In this document: positions 24,988 through 33,077 of the stretch, in pieces
Layout: each line of letters begins with the position of its first letter
Position numbering within the stretch: position 1 is the stretch's first letter
Assembly (NCBI RefSeq): GCF_001486505.1
Contig: NZ_LN909059.1
Location: 62,001 to 126,000 of the forward strand
Direction of reading: 5' to 3'
Source: Paenibacillus rubinfantis
Lineage (GTDB): Bacteria; Bacillota; Bacilli; Paenibacillales; Paenibacillaceae
DNA: 64,000 bases
Program-made: the position numbers and the translations under genes
Notes under the pieces: model-generated
Told to the model about the DNA's origin: nothing
Databases searched by the model: none
The model's input: the letters and a program-made list of their open reading frames with translations, nothing else

Positions 24988-26224
24988 GCACCTCCTCGAC
25001 TTGTTCTTCGGCTGTCTTCACCTCGATTTCTCCGGAGAGAAGGCGGGGTAGCAGATAATCACGCATTTCAATTAAGGTCCTATTTGCATGGATGTTCGAA
25101 ATGATTTGATCCACAAACGAAAATATTTTTTGGTTGAATTCTTCTCGTACAGATTCAGGTGGAATAGGCACGGAATATTTGGCCATTTCCTTCCAGTCAC
25201 TACGAGGCATCTTGGTCCCGCCTGATGTATTCGTACAATAGTCGATGAATGCGTCTTGTATAACAAGACCAAACAACATACCAAAGAACTCTTTGTTTAC
25301 TGGCTTTAGAACAAGAATATCAGTGGAGCAAACCCCGTCAATAGGAGCGACACCAACCTTCTTAAAGTACGGTCGCAGTTTTCCAAAAAGAATATCACCT
25401 TTGTCGAACATTGATTTGTGGCTTGTAACTTTATCGCTGCTCTCCCAATCCTCCAAGGATGTATTCCCCTTGGGCATATGTTCGAGACCGATATATGGGC
25501 GTGTTTCTTCCAATTCCGATGGGTCAACTTGAACCTTATGAACATAACCGACTTCTTTCAACGTCCCCCATCGCCAACCAACAGGGAGTTCGTTATCGCC
25601 AAATTCTGCGAACGGACCAAAATCTATGAACCAATGCTGATATAATGCAATCACCATCTGTTCGAGCGTTTCGTTCATACGACGGTTGAGTAAAATGTTA
25701 TCGTCAATCGCTCCAAGAATATCGGCGATTTTCTTTTGTAAATTGAAAGCAGGAAGCCTTACAGGTACAGAGCGAAGAATTTCAGTATTAAGGTTGGGCA
25801 TAGTTGTCCCGACAGCATTTGCGTAGACATAATCAACGGATTCTGGCAGATCCAAAAAGTATGATACAAATCGTGGGTCTACTTTCGGGTTATTGAACCG
25901 AATAAATAGACACCCGGTACCGCATAACCATCCTTCCTCGTTGGCTGTAACGTAAGCATGTCTACCAATGTCTCCTCGCCGAGAGTAGACAATATCCCCG
26001 GATTGAAGTTGATACTTCGCAAGCCGAACGCGATCAGACTCCCGAATCCGTGCAATACCAACGGGGTCCACGGTGTTTCTACCTATATTGACAGGCATTA
26101 CAACAGGTATGCCATCTTCAACGTAATCAGATGCGTGTAATTGACTCCCGAACGGTCCGGTTTGAACCAAGCCACCAAATTCGTCACAGAGTTCACCGAT
26201 TCGCTTTACAATCCATGAACTCAT
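24974..26224 (-). CDS. hsdS: Type I restriction-modification specificity subunit
   Basis: 416 aa. Two target-recognition domains are visible, each followed by a long conserved helix. The first TRD covers about residues 5-150, with 'LQKKIADILGAIDDNILLNRRMNETL' in outline as spacer. The second is about 200-370, with 'NQKIFSFVDQII...IEMRDYLLPRLLSGEI'. HsdS decides the bipartite DNA sequence bound by the M2S complex. Its ATG shares one base with the stop of hsdM (TAATG), implying coupled translation, and its end overlaps hsdR. Full length, no sign of TRD shuffling repeats nearby. Confidence 0.93.
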   Translation of the reverse strand: MSSWIVKRIGELCDEFGGLVQTGPFGSQLHASDYVEDGIPVVMPVNIGRNTVDPVGIARIRESDRVRLAKYQLQSGDIVYSRRGDIGRHAYVTANEEGWLCGTGCLFIRFNNPKVDPRFVSYFLDLPESVDYVYANAVGTTMPNLNTEILRSVPVRLPAFNLQKKIADILGAIDDNILLNRRMNETLEQMVIALYQHWFIDFGPFAEFGDNELPVGWRWGTLKEVGYVHKVQVDPSELEETRPYIGLEHMPKGNTSLEDWESSDKVTSHKSMFDKGDILFGKLRPYFKKVGVAPIDGVCSTDILVLKPVNKEFFGMLFGLVIQDAFIDYCTNTSGGTKMPRSDWKEMAKYSVPIPPESVREEFNQKIFSFVDQIISNIHANRTLIEMRDYLLPRLLSGEIEVKTAEEQVEEVLAGA

Positions 26225-27780
26225 TACAGCAATCCCTCCAAATTCTTTTTGATTCGTTGCTGTAATTCGATCGAAGTATTGAACTGATCTTGAAGTCGCC
26301 CCATCAGATCAATCATTTTCTCTTCGAACGAAACTTCTTCCGACTCTGACTCCTCTGTTCCTACGTAAATCCCCGGTGTTAATTTGTACTCGTTGCCATG
26401 AATCTCTTTTATAGTCGCAGTCTTGTAAAAACCGTCCACACCTTCAAATCCTTCAACGCTCCGGAATGCGTGGTACGCATCTGCAATCTCTAAGATGTCC
26501 TCGTGTGTCAATGCCTTCTGCTTCCGGCTTACCATGACGCCCTTCTTCCGGGCATCAATGAACAACACTTCGTTCTTCCTCGCCCGGAAGCCCTTCTCAC
26601 CGCCCCGGTTCTTACTCAAAAAGAACAAGCAGCACGGAATACCGGTCGTAAAGAACAATTTCTCCGGCAACTGCACAATACAATCGATGTATCCTTCTTC
26701 CACTAATTTCTGCCGAACGTCTTTCTCGCCGGAGTTGCTCGTCGTCATGGCGCCATTGGCCATTACAAAGCCGGCTGTTCCTCCATCTTTCAAATGATGG
26801 AGAAAGTGCTGCATCCACATGTAGTTGGCGTTGCCATCGGTGACGGACTTGTCATAGTCCGCAATCAGCCGCGGGTCGTTTTTCTGGATCTTCTCCGCTC
26901 CCCATTGTTTCATGTTGAAGGGAGGATTGGCGATTACGAAATCAAATTGTTGGTCCTTATATTGGTCATTGAGCAGCGAGTCTCCCAGCCGGATGTCAGC
27001 ATTGATTCCGTGCATGAGGACGTTCATTTTGCCCAAACGTACGGTAAGATCGACGCTCTCTTGGCCATAGAACGAGAGCGCATTTTTGTTCTTGGCATAC
27101 CGCTGGGATTGCACAAACATCCCGCCAGATCCGCAGGCAGGGTCCAAGACAGTACCCGATTCCGGCTCCAACATGGCAACAAGCAGTTCGACGATCGAAC
27201 TGGGCGTGAAGAAGACTCCCCCGCGGCTGCCCTCGCTCGATGCGAAAGTACCGATAAAATATTCAAAGGCTCGACCAAGCACGTCCACCGCATCATCGCT
27301 GGACGAACTGAACGTGTCGCGGGAGAAAATCTCGATCAGCGAAGCCAGGTTTTCGGCTGGAAGATTCGTCGCCTGGTAAATGCGCGGCAGAACACCGACC
27401 AAATCCTCGTTCTCGGCTTCGATCAACTTCATTGCATTGTCGAGAATCTCTTTGATATTCGGTTGCTTTGCGTTTTTGACAATAAACGACCAATGCGCTT
27501 CTGTTGGAAGCACATATACACGTTCGGCGATATACTGGTCGCGGTCATTCAGCAGTTCTTCCCGCAGTTCAGCATCTTCGATGTAATTCGGGTTTTTCGA
27601 GTCACCGAATTCCATCTCCAGATGCCTGCGACGGTTATCGTATCGAATGGAGAGATAACGTAAGAAAATGAGCGGGAGAACAATATGCTTATAATCAGCC
27701 GGAGCAACGGTTGCCCGCATCCGGTTGGCTGCTTCGAATAGGTCTTTCTCAAAATTGATGTCTGCTTTGGCTGATGCCAT
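26224..27780 (-). CDS. hsdM: Type I restriction-modification methyltransferase subunit
   Basis: 518 aa from the ATG at 27780 (AAGGAG SD). The helical N-terminal domain (about 10-150) is followed by the N6-adenine methyltransferase domain: motif I 'DPACGSGG' (213-220), which binds S-adenosylmethionine, and catalytic motif 'NPPF' (285-288). The C-terminal region contacts HsdS. It is first in the order hsdM-hsdS-hsdR, so modification is made before restriction. All key residues are present. No clear sigma-A promoter stood out in the 400 bp upstream. Confidence 0.95.
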   Translation of the reverse strand: MASAKADINFEKDLFEAANRMRATVAPADYKHIVLPLIFLRYLSIRYDNRRRHLEMEFGDSKNPNYIEDAELREELLNDRDQYIAERVYVLPTEAHWSFIVKNAKQPNIKEILDNAMKLIEAENEDLVGVLPRIYQATNLPAENLASLIEIFSRDTFSSSSDDAVDVLGRAFEYFIGTFASSEGSRGGVFFTPSSIVELLVAMLEPESGTVLDPACGSGGMFVQSQRYAKNKNALSFYGQESVDLTVRLGKMNVLMHGINADIRLGDSLLNDQYKDQQFDFVIANPPFNMKQWGAEKIQKNDPRLIADYDKSVTDGNANYMWMQHFLHHLKDGGTAGFVMANGAMTTSNSGEKDVRQKLVEEGYIDCIVQLPEKLFFTTGIPCCLFFLSKNRGGEKGFRARKNEVLFIDARKKGVMVSRKQKALTHEDILEIADAYHAFRSVEGFEGVDGFYKTATIKEIHGNEYKLTPGIYVGTEESESEEVSFEEKMIDLMGRLQDQFNTSIELQQRIKKNLEGLL

Positions 27781-28220
27781 ATCTTAAATCCACTCCTTAG
27801 GGTTCTAATATAGATTAAAGCTCAGACAGGTACTTGCCACCGAACAAATGTTTGTTGTGTAATACATAGTCTTTTTGAACCATACGTAGAGAGTTCTACG
27901 AAATACGACAAATCTCCTTCCTAATCCCTTTTTTGGTGAATATGTTAATGATAATGTTCGGAGGTTGTATGAGTGGATCGAGGACATCGGTTACTCCCGC
28001 TTTACCTCAGAATCCCAAAGCACACCAACCGAATGTTGGCATTCTGAAGGACTCGACAGCCAAAACTTACTTACCCATTCGGAAAATTCCCTGCATGGTG
28101 CCGCAATGACTTGCAAGCCTTAAGTTCTAGATAATTCCTTTAACTGACAAGGAAATTGCTGATCATTGTCGAATACCACGTTGTTGGAACTATTTCATTA
28201 AACGTGGAGGGCGAAAAGAC
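27781..28220. other. Intergenic region between hsdM and the GTPase gene
   Basis: No clear gene. A possible plus-strand 46-codon frame (27969-28109) has GGAGG just 4 nt before its ATG, but its composition is not convincing. The minus-strand promoter of hsdM and the plus-strand promoter of the GTPase must lie here. I see no repeats or terminator. Confidence 0.4.
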
Positions 28221-29351
28221 TTGACGAATAGTAACGGAATTAACTTTGATGACATTTATGATAAAGCCTACCAAGAGGTAAACAAATTTCGCCCGAATAT
28301 ATTGGTAGTCGGCAAAACGGGTGTTGGAAAAAGCACGCTCATAAACGCCTTCTTCTCCGGGAACATAGCAGAAACCGGGGTCGGGTCCCCCGTTTCAAAA
28401 AATCTCATAAAGTACGAAAAGGAAGGTGTCCCGGTATCTATATGGGATACCAGAGGACTTGAGCTAAAAGAAGAAGCACAGCAACAAACGAAAAGTGAAA
28501 TAATTGGCGAGATACGTCAGTTAAAGAACAACGGAGATATCACTAAGCAGATAAACGTATGCTGGTATTGCATAAGTTATCTCGGCAAACGGGTTGAAGA
28601 AACTGAGATAGAATGGATTAGACAACTTGCACAGGAGCTGCCCGTGATAATTGTCTTAACCCAAACACAGAGTAAAAAAGACGTTGAGTTCTATAATGTG
28701 GTTAAAGGTATGGATATTCCTTTTAAACAGGTTGTAAGAGTGCTAGCCCAACCCTTTGAGCTCGATGATGATATTGTGATTAAGCCATATGGGTTAAAGG
28801 AACTGTCGGACATCACGTTTCAGCTTTTGCCGGAGCAATTAAGAAATGCCTACATTGCCTCTCAAAAAGTTGACTTAGAAAAGAAAATTTCCAGAGCTTG
28901 GGTAGCAGCAGGAGCAGCAATTGCAAGTTCTGCTTTATCAGGTTCACTGCCTCCGGGCGCAGATTTAGCAGCGTTAGGAGCTGTTCAAGCATCAATGCTT
29001 GCTGCAATAACCGTCATATTTGGGCTAGATTTTAATAAGAACTTCTTTATTTCCGTGGTAGCGGGCATAGCCGGAAGAGCCGGTATTACAGCAGGGATTA
29101 CATACTTCTTTGGCAGTTTAGCAAAAGCGACTGGGATCGGATATGTCGCTGCTGCCGCTATAGAAGGGACTATCAACGTCGCAATCTCAACTGCACTTGC
29201 TGTAGCTTATATTAACGTTTGTACAAAAATTGTTCAGGGTAAGATCGAGAATAAAACCGCAGATGATATTGCCGAACTGATCAAAGAAGAATTTAAAAAG
29301 CAGAGGGAAAAACAAAGCAAGAAGATTAACCTTGAACCGGACGGAATCTGA
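28221..29351 (+). CDS. Membrane-associated Era/DUF697-like GTPase
   Basis: 376 aa, TTG start 8 nt after GGAGGG. The GTPase domain has G1 'GKTGVGKST' (31-39), a Thr-containing G2 region and G3 'DTRG' (76-79). The G4 motif is unusual: 'VLTQTQSKKD' in place of NKxD. The C-terminal half (about 220-350) is Ala/Gly-rich and hydrophobic ('AWVAAGAAIASSALSGSLPPG', 'AGIAGRAGITAGITYFFG'), like the DUF697/YcjF-type membrane domain. Such GTPases often occur in mobile islands; their roles are poorly known. It lies beside the type I system on the other strand with its own terminator. Defence is a guess. Confidence 0.75.
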   Translation: MTNSNGINFDDIYDKAYQEVNKFRPNILVVGKTGVGKSTLINAFFSGNIAETGVGSPVSKNLIKYEKEGVPVSIWDTRGLELKEEAQQQTKSEIIGEIRQLKNNGDITKQINVCWYCISYLGKRVEETEIEWIRQLAQELPVIIVLTQTQSKKDVEFYNVVKGMDIPFKQVVRVLAQPFELDDDIVIKPYGLKELSDITFQLLPEQLRNAYIASQKVDLEKKISRAWVAAGAAIASSALSGSLPPGADLAALGAVQASMLAAITVIFGLDFNKNFFISVVAGIAGRAGITAGITYFFGSLAKATGIGYVAAAAIEGTINVAISTALAVAYINVCTKIVQGKIENKTADDIAELIKEEFKKQREKQSKKINLEPDGI

Positions 29352-29359
29352 TTACGAAT

Positions 29360-29402
29360 AAAGAGGGAAGCGGGCACCACGACGGTGACCGCTTTCCTCT
29401 TT
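29360..29402. terminator. Bidirectional terminator after the GTPase gene
   Basis: A long stem, AAAGAGGGAAGCGG with CCGCTTTCCTCTTT, lies between the convergent GTPase gene and the decayed gene that ends at 29401. Confidence 0.85.
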
Positions 29403-29888
29403 ACGTTCCATGTACGGTACCGACATACAACAATGGCTCGTCGCTATCACAATCGAAGTAGTCGCTGTAGTAAATTCCTGTCGTCTCATGCCCCGTACCC
29501 GGTCGCCTGGCAGCAGGACCGAATTGGCGGGGTCAAACCACGGAGGTAGTTATTTGATGCAGGAAGCAGCATCGTACCGCAGCCGACGCACGTATCCATC
29601 ACCGTCGGCCACTTCATCCTCTGTCGTAGTAGGTCATCTCCACTATCATGCGCGTAATCTGGAACGGCGTAGGGCGAGTCAGTAGTCCCTGCGCCCCCAA
29701 TGCAGGCTGTCATAGCCAAAAAGGAACGGCAGGAGCCAGCCCCGCTTCTTCAAGCACTCTTCGTGGCTGCGCGGCAGTCCGCCGATCGCCGCGGCGTAGT
29801 CGGTGATCTCGGATGCCAACCGGGAGAGTCGAGCGGGATCGAAACGGGACAGTCGGTACAAGTCAGCTTTGTCTCTATTACGGTTCAT
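29401..29888 (-). pseudogene. Decayed gene, several frameshifts
   Basis: An ATG at 29888 with AAGGA upstream opens a 69-codon frame (MNRNRDKADLYRLS ... GYDSLHWGRRDY). It stops near 29679, but coding-like text continues in other frames: 'DSPYAVPDYAHDSGDDLLRQ', 'MDTCVGCGTMLLPASNNYL', 'FDPANSVLLPGDRVRG' and finally 'HETTGIYYSDYFDCDSDE', ending at a TAA at 29401. The 'GCGTMLLPASN' piece resembles the SAM-binding loop of plasmid methylase-like proteins. Three shifts would be needed, so I call it a remnant; the first 69 codons might still be translated. Confidence 0.45.
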
Positions 29889-29906
29889 AGCGCTTCCTTA
29901 TACCTT

Positions 29907-29949
29907 CCCCCTGCACAGGGAAGGCGCAATTTATGCCCTGTGCAGAGGG
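29907..29949 (-). other. Intercistronic hairpin
   Basis: CCCTCTGCACAGGG pairs with CCCTGTGCAGGGGG across a 15-nt loop, between the methyltransferase-like gene and the start at 29888. No T-run. Confidence 0.6.
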
Positions 29950-29976
29950 TATGTCTCCTGTCTATTTCGCCTTTAA

Positions 29977-30900
29977 TCACGCGGACAACGATTCAAAGGA
30001 AAGCGAGATTTGCCCACTCGCGTCCTCCGTCAGCCACTCTCTCTTGATCTCCCGCTCCGGAGCGGGACTTTTTCCTTTCACAGCCACCGAGTCGCCCGCA
30101 GATGCCGTAAGCCTGTTCCGCATGAGGGCATACGCTGCCTCAATGCCGATGGCGCGAACCTTCCGGCAATCCACCGAGTTGCCGAGCATAACCATACGCT
30201 TCGTTTCTGGAATATGCTCCGGGAACTCGAAATCCGCAGGCACGTCTAAAATACGGGCTGCCTCCGCGCTCAGAAACGGGCGCCATAGCTCCGGATGGTC
30301 GGGATGCCATAAATAACTGCTGGTGACCTGAATGCGACTGTACGAGGCGACGAGGGCGGCCATACGCGTATCCGAAGGCTTCACCAGCGTCCGGTTGGAA
30401 TCGGCACGGAAATTGTTTTTGTCCGAAGACTTCCTCAGCAGACCTTCCATTACTGTCCCTTCGATCGGACGCCATTCTGCGCGGCTTTCCCAGTCCTTCC
30501 CGATGACCTGCTCAATCGTCGGTCTCCTGTGTTCAGGGATGCGCGGCTGCGGCCATTGAAAATCATCAAGGGGGAAGCGGGCGGCGACGACGTAGCCGCG
30601 CGTCCGCCCCGCCGGACTGCCAAAGTCGTAAGCATCGAGAACGGTTGGTCCCTTCCAATAGGGAAAGACATGCTGGAGAAGACCTTTCAAGTGCGCAAAT
30701 GAGCGAGACCGGAAGTATTGTACGACTTCCTCAATCATAATCAGCTGTGCGCCGCTCGCGAGTACCAGGTTCGCGTAAATCGGCCCCATGCCTTCTTGGT
30801 CGCCTCCGGCCAATACCGGAGGCTCGAAGAACAGCCATACCTTCCCGTTCTTGACGGACGTACCGACGTTCCGAATGAACGATACCTTCTCATACTCCAT
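29977..30900 (-). CDS. C5 cytosine methyltransferase-like protein lacking catalytic motifs
   Basis: 307 aa from the ATG at 30900 (AGAGGAGGA SD). Later C5-MTase motifs are present: 'AQLIMIEEVVQYF' in the place of motif VI (ENV), 'RTRGYVVAARF' before the target region, 'FQWPQP' and, near the C-terminus, 'MLGNSVDCRKVRAIGIEAA', which is the GNSV motif X. The SAM-binding F-x-G-x-G of motif I is absent because the protein begins too late. In the motif IV place it reads 'FFEPPVLAGG', where PPC would carry the catalytic Cys. It therefore probably cannot methylate; it may bind DNA or act with a partner. It is the first gene after leader C. Confidence 0.65.
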   Translation of the reverse strand: MEYEKVSFIRNVGTSVKNGKVWLFFEPPVLAGGDQEGMGPIYANLVLASGAQLIMIEEVVQYFRSRSFAHLKGLLQHVFPYWKGPTVLDAYDFGSPAGRTRGYVVAARFPLDDFQWPQPRIPEHRRPTIEQVIGKDWESRAEWRPIEGTVMEGLLRKSSDKNNFRADSNRTLVKPSDTRMAALVASYSRIQVTSSYLWHPDHPELWRPFLSAEAARILDVPADFEFPEHIPETKRMVMLGNSVDCRKVRAIGIEAAYALMRNRLTASAGDSVAVKGKSPAPEREIKREWLTEDASGQISLSFESLSA

Positions 30901-30929
30901 GCTTCCTTTGTCCTCCTCTTTTGGCACAA

Positions 30930-31112
30930 AAACAAAGAAGACGCAAAAAAACAGCATACGGGTACCGTACACTGTTTGCGTCTCCTGTTTCCGTGCAGTA
31001 TTTTTGGCCGCTTCCGCGGCTGCGCCCCTTCCCCGCCGAAGTCTAGCGGCAAGGAAAATGTGAGTGTTGCATCATACGAGTATTATAGGGCACCAAAAAT
31101 GGGTATGTAAAT
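30930..31112 (-). promoter_or_regulatory. Leader C: promoter, conserved hairpin and terminator
   Basis: TTTACA (31112-31107), 18 nt, TATAAT (31088-31083). About 28 nt later comes hairpin CCTTGCCG/CGGCGGGGAAGG (31055-31028). A terminator AGACGCAAACAG...CTGTTTTTTTGCGTCT follows (30984-30930), whose apical part contains GTACGGTACCCGTATG, nearly the same as in leader B. The SD of the methyltransferase-like gene comes about 10 nt after the T-rich tail. Confidence 0.75.
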
Positions 31113-31139
31113 ATATGGAAGTGGTAATAACGTAGTCAG

Positions 31140-31337
31140 TTATGTATTGCGCACCCTTATGGCCTCGATATGCTGCTCTATTTGTTGCAGCTTTTCCCGC
31201 AAAGAAGGCAAAACACTTAGTTCATCAAACCGATTTAAGACTTCTATACGTCTATTCCGGTTTTCTCGGGTGATTTGCTTCTGCGACTTAAAAGTAACTT
31301 TCTGAGGTCTGCGATTAAAAGGGACAATGTTATCCAT
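31140..31337 (-). CDS. Small basic helical protein
   Basis: 65 aa; the ATG at 31337 is 7 nt after AGGAGG (an ATG 3 nt earlier is less well spaced). It has a basic N-terminal half (PFNRRPQKVTFKSQKQI) and a helical C-terminal half 'LREKLQQIEQHIEAIRV'. Unknown function. It lies directly upstream of leader C on the same strand. Confidence 0.5.
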   Translation of the reverse strand: MDNIVPFNRRPQKVTFKSQKQITRENRNRRIEVLNRFDELSVLPSLREKLQQIEQHIEAIRVRNT

Positions 31338-31361
31338 CATACAGCCTCCTATAAGTGGCCG

Positions 31362-31520
31362 CTATTTGTTGGAACGCCTCTTGGAATTAAGTTTCTCCAC
31401 TTTCCGCATAACTTCCTCTACTTCTCGCATTATCTTTTCCCGTTTATCCTTTGAGGAAGGAAAAGAAGTTTCACCCGTCTGGAACATGCCTCGAACGATT
31501 TTGTTTCGCTTTGACTTCAC
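31362..31520 (-). CDS. Very small basic protein
   Basis: 52 aa from a GTG at 31520, with AAGGGG 8 nt upstream. The sequence is Lys/Arg/Glu-rich (MKSKRNKIVRGMF, then EKIMREVEEVMRKVEKLNSKRRS), probably a single long helix. Codon use and the SD support it as real despite its size. It sits between a terminator and the gene at 31337. Confidence 0.5.
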   Translation of the reverse strand: MKSKRNKIVRGMFQTGETSFPSSKDKREKIMREVEEVMRKVEKLNSKRRSNK

Positions 31521-31580
31521 TGCTACCGCCCCTTAAATGGTAATAGGAGCAGTATGGCCAAGAATCTATGAAAAGAAACG

Positions 31581-31607
31581 TGAAAAGGAGCCGTTAATAG
31601 GCTCCTC
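31581..31607 (-). terminator. Terminator after the gene at 31621
   Basis: AGGAGCC/GGCTCCT stem with a short T-run (TTTTC) on the minus strand. Confidence 0.65.
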
Positions 31608-31620
31608 TCCAGTTTCCGAT

Positions 31621-31866
31621 CTATTCTTTCCCAACGGCAACTTCTCGTTGGGAAATCATTACCAGCAATTTCAGACTCTCTTCTTGCTCGGACAACAGTT
31701 TCTTTACGTTGTTTCGGATCTCCCGCGTACGGACACGACCCACTTCAACGTTAGCCCATGCACGCATGTTTTCCTTCTTTAAGCGCTCGATCTCTTCAGT
31801 GATCGCCATTAAACGTTCATGGCTGGTTACCAAACCCTTCTCGGCGGATAGTTCAGCCCGCGACAT
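31621..31866 (-). CDS. Small coiled-coil protein
   Basis: 81 aa from the ATG at 31866 (GAGGG 8 nt upstream). Almost entirely helical and charged: 'ITEEIERLKKENMRAWANVEV' in outline, 'KKLLSEQEESLKLLVMISQ'. Its start overlaps the end of the membrane coiled-coil gene by 14 nt, so the two are cotranslated and may interact. A terminator follows. Confidence 0.55.
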   Translation of the reverse strand: MSRAELSAEKGLVTSHERLMAITEEIERLKKENMRAWANVEVGRVRTREIRNNVKKLLSEQEESLKLLVMISQREVAVGKE

Positions 31867-33010
31867 GGTCTTCACCCTCTCTCCTCAAGAGTCCCCGTTC
31901 ATCGAGATGGATACAAATCGCTCGGATGTAACGATATAACTCTTTCATCTTTATTATATCATTCATTTTCTCATTTGTAGATTCATAGTGGAAATTATAT
32001 ATGAAAAATCTGCCGGAGGGAATTCGAATTCCCAAACTTGCAACCGTCCTACCCTCCCGATCACTCGTTGCAAATTCAACAGAATTTCCACTGTGAATCA
32101 ACTTCACCGAAGAATAATGAGAGTATGCTGGGTCGGCAATATCGATTATTCTTGGCGTTTCCGTAGTGCCCTGTTCGCACAAACGGTAAAGTTTATCGTC
32201 CTCCAATTCAAACAAAGAGAATGCGGTATGGACTCTTAATTCAGAGGTGTCGAATAGTTGGTCGCTTTGACGTAGACGGAATATCGTGTCTATCGCAGCG
32301 TTGTACCCGTCCTCGTTTATTTTAACCAACTGCTGCAGCTGACCTATGAATTCGTAAAGTTTCTCCAATGATGCTTGGTATTCGGTCAGGTCATTCTCTT
32401 TGTCATCAAGCTGTTTAGTGAGGTCGTCTATTTGTTCCTGCAAACGCCGTTGTATATCGATATGTGCCTGAACAACCGAATCCAGGCCATTCTCTCTATA
32501 CAACAACTTTACCCACTCCTGGACTGTTTTGAACGTGTACTTATTCTCTTTAAAATACGGCAGGAACATGTAATATTCCTGCTTACGTAAGAGCTTGTAC
32601 ACATTCGAATTGAAATAAGGGTCGTCCAGTATCAGCATACGGCTTAGGTTGGCGTAAAGGGACGTAATAATGGATACCCCGATGACCGAGTAGGCAAGGA
32701 TGGTTTGCCATAGGGAGAGCTGGAGGATTGAAGAAAGTGAACCCCCGGCAACACCCGCAAGGCCCAAGAGCGTTCCCCACGTTTTCCATTGGTTCGAAAG
32801 AAATGCCAGAATCTTATTGACGCTGTCATCTGACATCTTTTTGTAGCTCGCCCCGAACAGGGAGCGGACCAGCCAAATAAATACCCATCCTTCCGCCTCG
32901 TTGAACCGGCGACGTCCTTTTAATAGGAGCGGGTCGAAATTTCTTTCTATGGTTTCGAGCCAGCTAAATAGCTCGACACGATCAACAGGTTCTTTTTGGT
33001 CCCCGGACAA
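31853..33010 (-). CDS. Membrane protein with coiled coil and GAF-like C-terminal domain
   Basis: 385 aa. I place the start at TTG 33010, where AAAGGGGG lies 7 nt upstream; the frame is open further but a TACAAT promoter box falls there. Residues about 60-135 contain two hydrophobic segments ('WGTLLGLAGVAGGSL', 'TILAYSVIGVSIITSLY'), then a long coiled coil with 'QEQIDDLTKQLDDKENDL'. The last 150 residues, starting 'AAIDTIFRLRQSD' and with 'LYRLCEQGTTETPRIIDIADP', look like a GAF-type sensor fold. It may be a membrane-tethered sensor; the ligand and partner are unknown. It lies downstream of the leader D operon but may have its own promoter. Confidence 0.55.
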   Translation of the reverse strand: MSGDQKEPVDRVELFSWLETIERNFDPLLLKGRRRFNEAEGWVFIWLVRSLFGASYKKMSDDSVNKILAFLSNQWKTWGTLLGLAGVAGGSLSSILQLSLWQTILAYSVIGVSIITSLYANLSRMLILDDPYFNSNVYKLLRKQEYYMFLPYFKENKYTFKTVQEWVKLLYRENGLDSVVQAHIDIQRRLQEQIDDLTKQLDDKENDLTEYQASLEKLYEFIGQLQQLVKINEDGYNAAIDTIFRLRQSDQLFDTSELRVHTAFSLFELEDDKLYRLCEQGTTETPRIIDIADPAYSHYSSVKLIHSGNSVEFATSDREGRTVASLGIRIPSGRFFIYNFHYESTNEKMNDIIKMKELYRYIRAICIHLDERGLLRREGEDHVAG

Positions 33011-33077
33011 GCCAGTACCCCCTTTGGTCAAATCTCTCATATTGTAACATAGGCGAACGACCCATAGTTCATTTTTT

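Noticed and set aside
29410..29685. 91-codon plus-strand frame
   Set aside because: Antisense to the decayed gene, no SD, Ser/Arg-rich shadow composition.
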